Source: Paenibacillus sp. OVF10
GTDB taxonomy: Bacteria; Bacillota; Bacilli; Paenibacillales; Paenibacillaceae
Direction of reading: 5' to 3'
Length of the DNA stretch: 64,000 nucleotides
Assembly: GCA_022836915.1 (NCBI GenBank)
Contig: CP094668.1
Span: forward strand, 1,922,001-1,986,000
Shown here: positions 35,959 through 46,981 of the stretch, one piece after another
Layout: each line of letters starts with the position of its first letter
How positions within the stretch are numbered: position 1 is the stretch's first letter
The notes under the pieces: generated by a model
The model's database searches: none
What the model was told of the DNA's origin: nothing
The model's input: only the letters and a program-made list of their open reading frames with translations
Position numbers and translations under genes: made by a program

Positions 35959-37629
35959 TTGCGAAATGACCGTGTGTTTACGATCAAAGATATCCTTGCA
36001 CGTCCGGTATTTGGCCGAGCACGACTAGCGGCAGGGAAGGATGGAGTGAACCGTCAGGTTGGCTGGGTTCATGTGTTGGAGATTACAAATGTATCTCCAT
36101 TCGTAAGCCCCCATGATCTTATTTTATCCACTGGACTATGGCTTCAATCGAAAGAAGGGCGCGAAGAGTATCTGCTTCAGCTCATCGGCAGTGAGGCAGC
36201 GGGGCTATGTGTGGAGTTTGGTACCAGCATATACGGAATCCCGGAAGAACTGATTGAACTGGCGGACAGACACCAGTTTCCGCTGATCGTATTTGAACAA
36301 CCGGTCCGATTTGTCGAGATTACACAGGATATTCACTCTCTGCTCATTAATCATCAACACCAGTTGCTGAAAAGTCTGGAAGCATACTCCCGTCAACTTC
36401 AGCAACGAACATTACAGAGTACGGATATGTCTGCTGTGCTGAACCTGCTGTATGAGTACGCTGCCAAACCGGTGGTGTACATTTCGTCCATGGAGCCAGG
36501 CAGTTTTGTGCCCGAACTTGTTCCGGAGATGGAACAGGCCATCTATACCTGGTATGAGCAGGAGGTAGAACATCTGGATTTGAATGATTCAGATACTGAA
36601 TTATGGTTCCACATGGACGAAGAGAAGGCTCTGCTGTGTCATCCGGTCGTCTGTTTCGGGCAGGTATTCTCTGCTGTAGGCATGATCGTCCATCCGTCTG
36701 CTCCCGTAGAGTACCTCAAGCTGTTGCTCGATTATACGGCGAAGGCGGCGGCAGCGCTCACGCTTCGTTCCCAGTTTCTTGAGGAGAAGATGGTCCGCAA
36801 TCAGAATGAACTGATCCAGGATCTGATGAATGGCAACATCCATCAGGAGGAACAGGCTCAGACCCGAATGGGGCTTCGTTTGCTGGTAAAGGGACAGTAT
36901 TGGTTTGCTGGAGGGGTTATAGAGATTGAGCATCGGTTGAAGGGTACAGGCCGGGAGCGAATGGAAGCGAATCATCAGGATGTTCTTGTCCTGCTGCGTT
37001 CCCTGCTCAAGAAGAACAATCTGCCTAGCCTGATTATGCTGAAGAACAATCAGGTATATCTGTGCTGTGCGAAGGAAGCGGTATCGGCTGCTGCACGTCA
37101 TCAACTGCTGCGATTGCTGGAAGGGATTGCCCAGGACGTGAAACGGTTTGCCAGTCGTAACTTGAAGCAGGTTATGATTCATGTGGGATTTGGCAAGTTC
37201 CGCAACCGTTTGACCAGCCTGCCGGAGAGCCTTCAGGAGGCCTATCAGGTGATCGAAGTTTCGAGATCGGTAGATCCGATGGAACATGTTCACTTTTACG
37301 AACGTATGGGTATATATCAAATGTTAAAGGCGTTACCCCAATCCTTCCTGCAACCCTTTGTCCAGGATCACCTGGGTATGTTGATTGAACATGACCAAAC
37401 GCATCACCTGCGATTGGTGGAGACGTTGGATGCTTACCTGCAGAACTTTGGTTCCAAGCGGGATGCGGCCGCCCAGTTATTTATTCATCGGCAAACGTTG
37501 TACAACAGACTGGAGAAGCTGGAAGAACTGATGGGTCCAGGTTACATGGATCAAGGGAGAAGAATCTGTCTGGAGATGGCGCTGCTCGCGCACGCGATGA
37601 TTGAGAATGGACAGTGGCAATCCTCTTGA
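35959..37629 (+). CDS. PucR family transcriptional regulator (AdeR-like)
   Basis: A 556-residue regulator with an N-terminal PucR domain (FTIKDILARPVFGRARLAAG, VGWVHVLEITNVSPFVSPHDLILSTG, residues 5-130), a middle GGDEF-like region and a C-terminal helix-turn-helix. The helix-turn-helix is LDAYLQNFGSKRDAAAQLFIHRQTLYNRLEKLEEL, about 490-540. Divergent placement beside ald suggests it activates ald in response to alanine, as AdeR does in Bacillus. That is inference from family and position. The start is TTG 35959 with AGAGG 8 bases upstream. Confidence 0.9.
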   Translation: MRNDRVFTIKDILARPVFGRARLAAGKDGVNRQVGWVHVLEITNVSPFVSPHDLILSTGLWLQSKEGREEYLLQLIGSEAAGLCVEFGTSIYGIPEELIELADRHQFPLIVFEQPVRFVEITQDIHSLLINHQHQLLKSLEAYSRQLQQRTLQSTDMSAVLNLLYEYAAKPVVYISSMEPGSFVPELVPEMEQAIYTWYEQEVEHLDLNDSDTELWFHMDEEKALLCHPVVCFGQVFSAVGMIVHPSAPVEYLKLLLDYTAKAAAALTLRSQFLEEKMVRNQNELIQDLMNGNIHQEEQAQTRMGLRLLVKGQYWFAGGVIEIEHRLKGTGRERMEANHQDVLVLLRSLLKKNNLPSLIMLKNNQVYLCCAKEAVSAAARHQLLRLLEGIAQDVKRFASRNLKQVMIHVGFGKFRNRLTSLPESLQEAYQVIEVSRSVDPMEHVHFYERMGIYQMLKALPQSFLQPFVQDHLGMLIEHDQTHHLRLVETLDAYLQNFGSKRDAAAQLFIHRQTLYNRLEKLEELMGPGYMDQGRRICLEMALLAHAMIENGQWQSS

Positions 37630-37688
37630 TGAGGTGAAAGGGATGCAAGACAGACTGTGCATCGATCTTACACTACCTTGAGCACAGT

Positions 37689-37979
37689 CTAGCAGTTTTT
37701 ACTAATCCGCCGGGTATGTCGTAATGAAGCAGGCAGGCGTTGCAGAGTGGAAGTGGAGCGTCGGCCCCGATAAAGCTTCGTTTGACCGGAGGAAGGTGCC
37801 AGTGATAATGAAGAAGGAGCAGCCAGCCGATACGGGGGTGACGACCGATCGGGACGTCCTTCCTGATCTGCTTCATTGTCCTCCATTGAAATGCCACTTT
37901 GGTGCAGCCATTCATTAAGTCGTTTGGGATTGATTCCAAGTTGTCCGCTCAGATTACAGATATCGAGGTTTATTCTCAC
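37689..37979 (-). CDS. Possible small protein of unknown function (doubtful)
   Basis: A 96-codon frame starts at GTG 37979 with AAGGCGG a few bases upstream. Its N-terminus (MRINLDICNLSGQLGINPKRLNEWL) looks protein-like, with a possible helix-turn-helix. After about residue 40 the composition becomes Ser/Pro/Arg-rich, while the neighbouring frame reads LLHYHWHLPPVKRSF and LCNACLLHYDIPGG. The true product may therefore switch frame there, as other genes in this window do. No family is recognised. Confidence 0.35.
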   Translation of the reverse strand: MRINLDICNLSGQLGINPKRLNEWLHQSGISMEDNEADQEGRPDRSSPPYRLAAPSSLSLAPSSGQTKLYRGRRSTSTLQRLPASLRHTRRISKNC

Positions 37980-38202
37980 ACAAATCCGCCTTTCCTGGAA
38001 TATCGGGCTGGTAGTAGGGTATGAAAGGGAAGCATGAATTCGAGATCAGTAAATGCTCATATGCATGTTGGCTGTGCTTGATCGGCGGAATGATTCATTA
38101 AGTTAAAAAAAGCGTGGAGGCGTCTATATACCGTGTTAAACGTTTCTATGTCCGCTGTTTTGAATATTTACTATAAATTGGCTTTTAACAAGATTCTATC
38201 AC

Positions 38203-38232
38203 TTCACATGCAATTGCGCGTCTCAATATAGT
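38203..38232 (+). promoter_or_regulatory. Candidate promoter of the STAND ATPase gene
   Basis: TTCACA (38203-38208), an 18-base spacer and TATAGT (38227-38232), about 60 bases before the start. Nothing else is seen in the 37980-38292 gap. Confidence 0.35.
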
Positions 38233-38292
38233 CTCAATTTTGTGAGGAAAAAAGTATATTAAAAGTACCAGTATCTAGTACGGAGGACATAT

Positions 38293-40362
38293 ATGGGAAA
38301 CAGTAGTGAGGCTCAATACGACAAATATCTTGAGGATGGCAAACGTTTCATTGGTCGAACCAAGGAACTGACGACACTGGAGCGGTGGTTCAATCATCCG
38401 GAAGCCCCATTAACCATATTTTCAATTACGGGCATGGGAGGAATTGGTAAATCTTCCTTGCTTTCAGAGATGTTATCTGTCTCTCGGGATCGAGGTGCGA
38501 CGGCAATCTGGATGGATGGTCGATCATGTGGGGCGACTCCTTCCGTTTTTATGGATTATTTGTCCTCTACATTAGGCTTGGAAACAATGGATAGTGAAGG
38601 ATCCCCGCGACCATTGAGTCTGCTGAGAGACACATCAATCGAGAAGAGATTGGTTCTGGCAGTGGATAATTATGAAGAGCTTGCTCTGTTAGAAAGCTGG
38701 TTCATGGAAGTCTTTGTATCCAAACTTCCGTTAAGAGGGATACTTGTCATTCTTGCATCACGCCCGGAACTGGCGTCCACCTGGCGGACACATCCCCGAT
38801 TACATCAGAGGTTTATACAGATGCGGCTTCAACATTTCACAATTGATGAGATTACGGAATACATCACGGTGGCAGGTTTTCTGAATCAGGGGATGGCAGG
38901 TACCATTACGAGAATGACCGATGGGCATCCGCTGGGGCTGGCCCTTGCTGTAGAAGCTGCGGATCAGAGGAGGAATCTTCCGCAGTCCGAATGGGCTGAA
39001 CTGTCACATATGATTAGTGCTCGATTATTATTGGAACTTACGACACCCCGTCTGCATCCTGTGGTGGAGGTACTAACACTGCTTGAGACAGCCAATCAGG
39101 AATTATTATCATCAGTACTGGATATGACCGTGACAAAAGAAGAGTACCACATGCTGAGACAGATGTCGTTTATCCGTTCCGGCCCGGATGGTCTTGCCCT
39201 GCATGATATGGCCAGAGTACATCTACTACGAGATTTTCGCCAACGTGAGCCTCATCGGTTGCAGACCATGCGTATCAAGATCGTGAAGTTACTGAAACCG
39301 CTGCATGAACAGGCGGGGCCGCATGAGCGTCGCCAGATCGCTAGGAAGATGCTGTTGCTGTGTCAGGAATCCATGCTTCAATACCGCAAGTACGCAGATG
39401 TGTCCCGTGATTCCTTGTTCTCACCTCTCGAAACGATGAGAAGCGAGGATCTGCCCGTTCTGCACAGCCTGTTACAGCAATGGTGCGAATACAGCGTGGA
39501 ACCATGGCAGGCGGTATCCTATGGCCCCTTCCTGGATGAACTGGCACACCGTTATCCCGAAGGAATTGTATTAATGCGTGACAAGCTTGGGGAGACAATT
39601 GCCATGTTCATTACCATCCTTGTACATAGGGAGAGTAGTGAGTTGTTACTAAAATATTTTCCAAATGAGATGCATGAATGCTTCACACCACAGGAACTTG
39701 AAAATGACCCGGATCAGAGTGATACTCACTTTGCTTTGCTAGCTGCGGCAAGAGATGATGTGCCTGGTTATACACGAGAAGAACTGGTGGGATACATGGC
39801 ACTGGACCGGCTGTCTCTACTGGGTGATGGTGCGCGAGCGATGCTCGTTGCAACGAACCCTCACCTGAAACTATTTTTGCAGAGTATTGGATTCCGGATG
39901 CGAAGAACCCGCACTCGTGTCTGCGACAGATTTGAGGACCAGGCGGACGTACTTGATTTGGATTTGCGTAATGGGCAATTCGGAGAGTGGGTCATGTCTC
40001 TTCTTGCTCCGGAACCAACAGAGGATCGTATACAGCCGGAAACAACGGAAGTGGATGGTGTAATCTGGACTGAACAGGATGTTCGCAAGATGTTGGGGGA
40101 TCTTCGTTCCCCGGGAGAATTGCATGAATATGCTGGCAGGGTTAGAGGAGTAAAGGATGGAATCCAGTTACAGCTGTATGTCATGGATCTGTTGGAAGGC
40201 AGAGTGCATGGCCTATCTCCACAGGATCAGATGCTGTTATACGCGGCCTACTGGACGCATGCTGGCAATCCAACTGCCGCAGCCCAGACGTGTTCCATGA
40301 GTCGGGCGACATTTTATCGCCATCTCAGAACAGCGCTGACTCGCTTGGCGCGGATTTTGTAG
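38293..40362 (+). CDS. STAND-class NTPase (NACHT/AP-ATPase-like) with C-terminal helix-turn-helix-like region
   Basis: A 689-residue signal-transduction ATPase. Residues 20-27 (FIGRTKEL) and Walker A GMGGIGKSS (about 47-55) are followed by Walker B LVLAVDNYE (about 120). A sensor-type ILASRPEL follows, then winged-helix segments (GHPLGLALAVEAADQ; SFIRSGPDGLALHDMARVHLLRDF). The C-terminus (GNPTAAAQTCSMSRATFYRHLRTALTRLA) resembles a helix-turn-helix of the sigma-70 region 4/LuxR kind. It may be a large ATP-dependent transcriptional activator or a sensor of cellular stress; no partner or effector domain is encoded beside it. GGAGG lies 7 bases before ATG 38293. Confidence 0.8.
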   Translation: MGNSSEAQYDKYLEDGKRFIGRTKELTTLERWFNHPEAPLTIFSITGMGGIGKSSLLSEMLSVSRDRGATAIWMDGRSCGATPSVFMDYLSSTLGLETMDSEGSPRPLSLLRDTSIEKRLVLAVDNYEELALLESWFMEVFVSKLPLRGILVILASRPELASTWRTHPRLHQRFIQMRLQHFTIDEITEYITVAGFLNQGMAGTITRMTDGHPLGLALAVEAADQRRNLPQSEWAELSHMISARLLLELTTPRLHPVVEVLTLLETANQELLSSVLDMTVTKEEYHMLRQMSFIRSGPDGLALHDMARVHLLRDFRQREPHRLQTMRIKIVKLLKPLHEQAGPHERRQIARKMLLLCQESMLQYRKYADVSRDSLFSPLETMRSEDLPVLHSLLQQWCEYSVEPWQAVSYGPFLDELAHRYPEGIVLMRDKLGETIAMFITILVHRESSELLLKYFPNEMHECFTPQELENDPDQSDTHFALLAAARDDVPGYTREELVGYMALDRLSLLGDGARAMLVATNPHLKLFLQSIGFRMRRTRTRVCDRFEDQADVLDLDLRNGQFGEWVMSLLAPEPTEDRIQPETTEVDGVIWTEQDVRKMLGDLRSPGELHEYAGRVRGVKDGIQLQLYVMDLLEGRVHGLSPQDQMLLYAAYWTHAGNPTAAAQTCSMSRATFYRHLRTALTRLARIL

Positions 40363-40398
40363 GATTCTATTCATTCATCATACTGATAATAAAGACAA

Positions 40399-40428
40399 GA
40401 AGAGGCTGGTCATAGACCAAGCCTCTTC
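40399..40428. terminator. Hairpin terminator between convergent genes
   Basis: AAGAGGCTGGTC pairs with GACCAAGCCTCTT over a short loop; T tracts are weak on both sides. Confidence 0.6.
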
Positions 40429-42122
40429 ATGCGATTATAGAGCGTTGCCCGGGAGATGCCAAGTTGCTTGGCGAGTGTTCGTTTGTTGCCACCTGCTGCT
40501 TTCAGATATTGAATTAGAAGTTGCGCCTCATAGGTGTCCAATTTTTGCTGGTAGGTAACACCGGAGACAAGTTCGGAATCATCCGAGGTATCTAATTCGT
40601 CCACATTTGCAACCGTTCGAGGTTCTTGTTCTGGTTCTGCTCCCGCCGAATCCTGACGTTGCTGATATTCGATGTTGGCATGTGAATGAATTCCGGATGT
40701 CAGTTGAACTTCGGACTGTTCTTGCATGGTGAGGAAGTGAGGGTATCAGGTAGATATTCCTGCTTCACCTCACCATCTGTCGTCAGAATGGTCAGGCGTT
40801 CGATCACATTTCGTAATTCACGTACATTGCCTGGCCAATCATATTGGAACAGCAACTTGAACACTTCAGGTGGAACCAACTCAATATGACGGTTATAGAG
40901 CAACGAGAATTCTTGAAGGAACGTCTGGGTTAATTCATATATATCTTCCTTCCGCATACGCAAAGGAGGGATGACAAGGTTAATGACATTCAGCCGATAG
41001 TAGAGATCTTCCCGGAATTGATTGCGGGCAATCATACTTAATAGATTCTGATTGGTCGCAGCAATAATCCGACAGTCGGCCTGTTTCATTCGCGTTCCCC
41101 CCACAGGAAAGTAACTCTTCTCCTGCAACACCCGAAGCAGTTTCACTTGTAATTCCAATGGCATCTCACCGATCTCATCCAGAAAAAGAGTCCCCCTTCG
41201 GCAAGCTCAATCTTGCCCTTTTTGCCTTTGGGATCAGCTCCGGAGAAGGCACCTTTTTCGTAACCGAATAACTCACTTTCAAACAAGGAAGCAGGGATTG
41301 CCCCACAGTTAATAGCGATAAATGGTGCAGTCTGCAATTCACGAAGATCATGAATGGCTTTGGCGAATAACTCCTTGCCTGTGCCGCTCTCTCCGAGGAT
41401 AAGTACAGTAGCTGAGGTGGTACTGATCTTGCGGATGGTCTCCATGCACTGCTTGATGACCAAGCTGCTACCCTTGATTCTGGCGAATGGATCTAATTCG
41501 GGCCGTAGCCGAGCAACGGCTTTCTCCAGGTGCTGGACTTTGGAGGTCATATGTAATAGTTCCTGATGTAATCGGATTTCGGTTGTTATATCCACTTCGG
41601 CAGCAACTGCACCCACAATATGTCCATCCAGTTGGACAGGACGAGCATTAATCAGGGCGAACAGGTCGGGCCGTGGCTGATGCTGTTTGCGATAGACCGT
41701 TTCGCCGGTATACAACGTCTTGAGAGACTGTAGTCGATCTGGAGGGAAAAAGTCCGCTGCGGGTTGTCCGATGATGTCTTTTTTGCTGATCGAAAAACAT
41801 GCTCCGCGCCAGTTGTCCAGTAGGCCACCTTGGCGTCTTCATTAATTAATGTCAGAGCCGAGCCCGCTGTCTCCAGTGTGGTCTCAAAATAAGCTTCTAT
41901 TAGGCGATGCGCATGCATCATGGCATGCAAAACATCGGATACGGCGATATATCCCAATAGGGGTCCATCATCCTGAATGAATAGATAAGAAGATGTGTCG
42001 AATAAGCAGAAGGCATCTACCAACGATGTTGATGACGGAATGGTAAGTGTGGAGAGGTCTGTATCCAGAACATCCATATCCGTACGCAATAAAGACATTA
42101 ATTCTGGAAGTAAATGTTTCAT
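40410..42122 (-). CDS. Sigma-54-dependent enhancer-binding activator (RocR-like), three frameshifts
   Basis: Corrected length is about 571 residues. An N-terminal CBS/PAS-like sensor reads DTDLSTLTIPSSTSLVDAF, then ALINARPVQLDGHIVGAVAAEV. The AAA+ domain has Walker A GESGTGKE, the sigma-54-contact loop ESELFGYEKGAFSGA, Walker B GGTLFLDEIGEM and R-finger region FREDLYYRLNV. The C-terminus is a Fis-type helix-turn-helix (NKRTLAKQLGISRATLYNRMKRLGL). Breaks lie at plus-strand 40728 (missing C in coding sense), 41192-41196 (missing G) and 41793-41797 (missing T). ATG 42122 follows GAGGTGATACCG. Next to proline catabolism genes with -24/-12 promoters, it probably activates them as RocR/PutR-type proteins do. 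Confidence 0.92.
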
Positions 42123-42573
42123 CGGTATCACCTCAATTAGAACATAACTTTTGGAAACAACTTCTTTTACACAAGTTACTTACAAGTGATCTGCTTATGA
42201 AATGACTGGAGAATGATGGTTACCCATATTATAACTTTCCAAATGAGGTGTGTATATATTTTTTGACATGAAGCATACATGTTGTCGGCACAGAAGAGAT
42301 AAATGTTGGATTTTCATTTCTGGAGTTCCCTTTTATTTTTATTAAAAGAAATTAATGCTAATTCGTATGGACCATTCTATAATCTAGGTGAGGGTTGAGT
42401 TATTTAAATTGACATTCGAGTTACTTGATTAAAACTGTTATCTCTCAATCTGCTACACGGCAGTTGAAGTGATTATTCATATAGTACATGAATTGTCCAC
42501 ACCATTAAGAAACTTCTGAATAATGCTATATGAAGGCAATCCGCATGAAGAAGAATCAAAGGAGGGTAATGAA
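42123..42573. other. Intergenic region between divergent activator and collagen-like gene
   Basis: An AT-rich 451-base gap. A box CATATAGTA (42478-42486) fits the sigma-K -10 consensus CATANNNTA and would suit expression of a spore-surface protein in the mother cell. No properly spaced -35 AC motif was found, so this is tentative. Confidence 0.35.
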
Positions 42574-43748
<1,175 letters not shown>

Positions 43749-43888
43749 CCTTTTCGAGCTTGTAATTTTGATTAATAAATGGGTGTGTCCAAAAAATAGA
43801 CATTTAAAATTGGGGATGCTAATTTTTTAGACATTAAGAGAAGAACCGGAGAAAAGGAAAGTTGGATGCTCTGGTAAAGTGTTTGTAC

Positions 43889-43935
43889 AGAAAAAACCAT
43901 GTGCCCAGAAAGAAAGAGGCAGCATGGTTTTATTT
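43889..43935. terminator. Terminator hairpin
   Basis: AAAACCATG pairs with CATGGTTTT around a long loop, with T tracts on the plus strand. It lies between convergent genes. Confidence 0.55.
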
Positions 43936-43976
43936 TTGCTGTTTTTTATTTATATATTGATACAGCTGGAAAATAA

Positions 43977-44899
43977 CTATCGGAACATATTCTTAACGAC
44001 CATCCAGAGATTAGCCGGTTTTTCAGCCAAACGGCGGGTATAGTACGGATACCACATGGTGCCATAAGGTACGTAACAACGAATGCGATAGCCTTCTTTG
44101 GCAAGACGTTCCTGTTCGCTCATGCGAAGACCATATAACATCTGAAATTCAAAGGCATCCGGAGAGATTCCCCGATCCTTGGCGTATTGTTTCGTCCAGT
44201 TAATGATGTGATCATCATGCGAGGCAACTGCAGTGTACACACCTGATCGAGGTGATTACGAATCATCGTTTTGAATTGATGAATGACTTCAGAAGCATTC
44301 TGATAGGCGACTGATCCGGGTTCTTTGTAAGCACCTTTAACCAGACGAAGCCGAATGCCTTCCCGAATCATATCACGTGTATCTTCTTCGGTGCGATGCA
44401 GGTAGGCTTGCAATACTGTGCCTGTATTATGCAGTCCTTCCGAGTGCAGTCTTCGAACAATATCCAGCGTCGCTTGAGTAAATGGACTATCCTCCATATC
44501 AATTCGAACAAATAGATCATGCAATTTGGCTTGTGCGGCAACGGTACGGATATTTCGATAACCCTCTTCCGGGTCGAGTGCGAGGCCCATCTGGGTTGGT
44601 TTCAGCGAGACGTTGGAGTCTGCCCTTTCACGTGCAATGCCTTCTACCAATCGTACATACTCATCCCTATATAATGCCGCTTCGCTCAGGCGGGTGATGC
44701 CTTCGCCCAGATGATCGAGCGTAGCCATAATGCCTTTATTATTGAGTATGCGGATCTCTTCGAGAGCTTCTTCCAAGGTGTTTCCTGCAATAAACTTGCC
44801 TGCCAGCTTCTTACCATATCTAATGGACAGGTTCTCTACAGCTTTGTTGCCTGCCACGGTTAATAAGGTTTTGCGATATATTTCCGTTCCCACACTCAT
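43977..44899 (-). CDS. putB: Proline dehydrogenase, frameshifted
   Basis: FAD-dependent enzyme of about 307 residues that oxidises proline to P5C at the membrane, feeding the P5C dehydrogenase encoded divergently. Motifs are ATLDHLGEGI, VSLKPTQMGLALD, LFVRIDMEDS, GTVLQAYLHRT and RLRLVKGAYKEP; after correction VYTAVASHDDHII and YGLRMSEQERL follow. One G is missing (plus-strand CC at 44242-44243; HLDQGVYTAV). ATG 44899 follows AAGGAGG by 8 bases; ATG 44920 lies upstream of that site. A sigma-54 promoter lies about 45 bases upstream. Alternative symbols are fadM/ycgM-type; the function is firm, the symbol less so. Confidence 0.93.
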
Positions 44900-44938
44900 T
44901 TTCGTTTCCTCCTTCAGCATTGTGCTAACTTAATTCAA

Positions 44939-44953
44939 GCAAGAAACGTGCCA
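44939..44953 (-). promoter_or_regulatory. Sigma-54 (-24/-12) promoter of proline dehydrogenase
   Basis: On the minus strand TGGCAC (44953-44948), five bases, then TTGC (44942-44939), an exact match to the sigma-54 consensus spacing. It points to the proline dehydrogenase start at 44899. Confidence 0.85.
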
Positions 44954-44994
44954 GATTTGGCGATGGTCTACTATTTTTCATGAAAATTATCTAT

Positions 44995-45179
44995 TTAAAT
45001 TGGACTAAACATTTACACAAAACGGAGAGGACAGAAAGAACCTGAAGAAGCGGAGCGCTCGCCTTTATCCCCGGATTTTCCCTCTATAAAAAGGATTCGA
45101 AAAATCTGGGGATAACAGCGATCGGAAGGTTGTTCTGTCATCGGAGTGGCCCGTGTAAATTTTCAGTAGTTGAATTTAA
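44995..45179 (+). repeat. Dispersed inverted-repeat element, copy 4 (MITE-like)
   Basis: The ends TTAAATTGGACTAAACATTT and GTAGTTGAATTTAA are complementary, with ATTTACAC/GTGTAAAT pairing. It has the core blocks AACCTGAAGAAGCGGAGCG and GGGGATAACAGCGATCGGAA but lacks the AGCTTTC palindrome. It sits between the two divergent sigma-54 promoters. Confidence 0.85.
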
Positions 45180-45208
45180 CGAGAAAAATATTTCAATCCC
45201 AACCGGAG

Positions 45209-45225
45209 TTGGCACGGATTTTGCT
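45209..45225 (+). promoter_or_regulatory. Sigma-54 (-24/-12) promoter of P5C dehydrogenase
   Basis: TTGGCACGGATTTTGCT matches TGGCAC-N5-TTGCW perfectly and lies about 85 bases before the P5C dehydrogenase start. Confidence 0.9.
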
Positions 45226-45307
45226 ACATATATTTGGTGATGAGTAACATGCAAAATAATTCAGGCGAGCAGCCAGCGAATCCCACATCCTGAAGGAGGA
45301 ATCATTG

Positions 45308-46855
45308 ATGAATATCCCTTTTGTTAACGAACCATTCACACCTTTTGCAGTCCAGGCGAACCAGGAAGCATTTGAAGACGCACTTCGTCAGGTAGAAGCT
45401 GAACTTGGGCAGGAATACCCGATCATTATTGGTGGGCAAAAAATAACAAGCAGACGCACGTTAACTTCCGTGAACCCCGCAGCCAAGAATCAAGTTGTCG
45501 GAACGATCCATCAGGCAGATCAGGAATTGGCCGAAAAGGCTATTCAGACAGCGGCGGAGACATTCCACACATGGAAACATACTGACCCGAATGAACGGGC
45601 TCGTTATCTATACAAAGCAGCTGCCATTATGCGCCGTCGCAAGCATGAATTCTCCGCATGGATGGTTTATGAAGCCGGCAAGACTTGGCCTGAAGCTGAT
45701 GCGGATACAGCGGAAGCCATAGATTTTATGGAATTCTATGCACGCGATATGCAGCGACTGAGTGAACCGCAGCCCCTCGTGCGGATTGCAGGAGAAGATA
45801 ATGAACTGAGTTATATACCGCTGGGCGTGGGCGTTGTCATTCCCCCTTGGAACTTCCCGCTGGCGATTATGGCAGGCATGACCTCTGCTGCACTGGTATC
45901 TGGCAACACGGTGGTATTAAAGCCCGCCAGCACAACTCCGGTGATTGCCGCCAAGTTTATGGAGCTGCTCGCAGAAGTTGGTCTGCCGGATGGCGTCGTG
46001 AACTTTTTACCAGGACCAGGCAGTGAAGTGGGCGATTATCTCGTGGATCATGCGCTCACCAGATTTATCAGTTTCACCGGTTCCAGAGATGTAGGACTGC
46101 GAATTAATGAACGTGCAGCACGAACAGCTCCAGGTCAGAAGTGGATCAAACGGGTTATTGCAGAGATGGGCGGCAAGGATTCCATCGTTGTAGACAGTGA
46201 CAGTGATCTGGAACTCGCGGCAGAGTCCATTACCGCTTCGGCATTTGGTTTCTCAGGACAGAAATGTTCGGCGTGTTCCCGTGCCATTATTCATAAGGAT
46301 GTATATGATGAAGTATTGCAAAAAGTGATTGAACGGACACAGAAACTGACGATGGGCAGTCCACTTGAAGTTGGCAGTCAGGTTGGGCCGGTTATCGATG
46401 ACAAGGCATATGCAAAGATCACGGAATATATTGAAATCGGCAAGGGTGAGGGGCGTCTTGTGCACGGTGGCGGTACAGGGAACGTTGAAGGTTATTTCAT
46501 TGAACCAACCATAATTGCCGATGTTGACCCGAAAGCCCGGATTGCTCAAGATGAGATTTTTGGACCTGTGCTTGCGTTCATCAAAGCAGAATCTTTCCAG
46601 GATGCTTTGGATATCGCCAATAATACAGACTATGGTCTGACCGGCGCGGTGATCTCACGTAATCGTGAACATCTGGAACAGGCAAGACGCGAATACTTTG
46701 CGGGTAATCTGTATTTCAACCGGAAATGTACCGGAGCACTGGTAGGCACACATCCATTTGGCGGATTTAACATGTCAGGCACGGATTCCAAGGCAGGTGG
46801 AAGAGACTATCTGCTGCTGTTTACACAGGCGAAGCTGGTATCGGAGAAATACTAG
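45308..46855 (+). CDS. rocA: L-glutamate gamma-semialdehyde (1-pyrroline-5-carboxylate) dehydrogenase
   Basis: A 515-residue NAD-dependent aldehyde dehydrogenase that oxidises P5C/glutamate semialdehyde to glutamate, the second step of proline use. Key parts are [19 protein letters not shown] (NAD site with Asn), [10 protein letters not shown], the Glu motif [10 protein letters not shown] and the catalytic Cys in [25 protein letters not shown] and [21 protein letters not shown] close the fold. Length and motifs match the RocA/PutC group. ATG 45308 lies 8 bases after AAGGAGG; the TTG at 45305 is closer. Controlled by the sigma-54 promoter at 45209. Confidence 0.95.
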   Translation: MNIPFVNEPFTPFAVQANQEAFEDALRQVEAELGQEYPIIIGGQKITSRRTLTSVNPAAKNQVVGTIHQADQELAEKAIQTAAETFHTWKHTDPNERARYLYKAAAIMRRRKHEFSAWMVYEAGKTWPEADADTAEAIDFMEFYARDMQRLSEPQPLVRIAGEDNELSYIPLGVGVVIPPWNFPLAIMAGMTSAALVSGNTVVLKPASTTPVIAAKFMELLAEVGLPDGVVNFLPGPGSEVGDYLVDHALTRFISFTGSRDVGLRINERAARTAPGQKWIKRVIAEMGGKDSIVVDSDSDLELAAESITASAFGFSGQKCSACSRAIIHKDVYDEVLQKVIERTQKLTMGSPLEVGSQVGPVIDDKAYAKITEYIEIGKGEGRLVHGGGTGNVEGYFIEPTIIADVDPKARIAQDEIFGPVLAFIKAESFQDALDIANNTDYGLTGAVISRNREHLEQARREYFAGNLYFNRKCTGALVGTHPFGGFNMSGTDSKAGGRDYLLLFTQAKLVSEKY

Positions 46856-46981
46856 ACAGAAACCATGATCTGATTAAAAACTTCTTACATTCGCTTGAAT
46901 AGTATGCTATTATCCCTGCAAATCCTTTTGTTCGGATAAGAAACACAGATGTTTATTGCCGAAGGCATAAGGAGGAAACGG

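Noticed and set aside
36601..37320. Long antisense ORF inside the PucR gene
   Set aside because: Gln/Leu/His-rich shadow of a conserved gene, without start signals.
40410..42131. Several separate truncated regulator genes (pseudogenes)
   Set aside because: The pieces join at three homopolymers into one complete sigma-54 activator with all motifs intact, so it is annotated as one gene.
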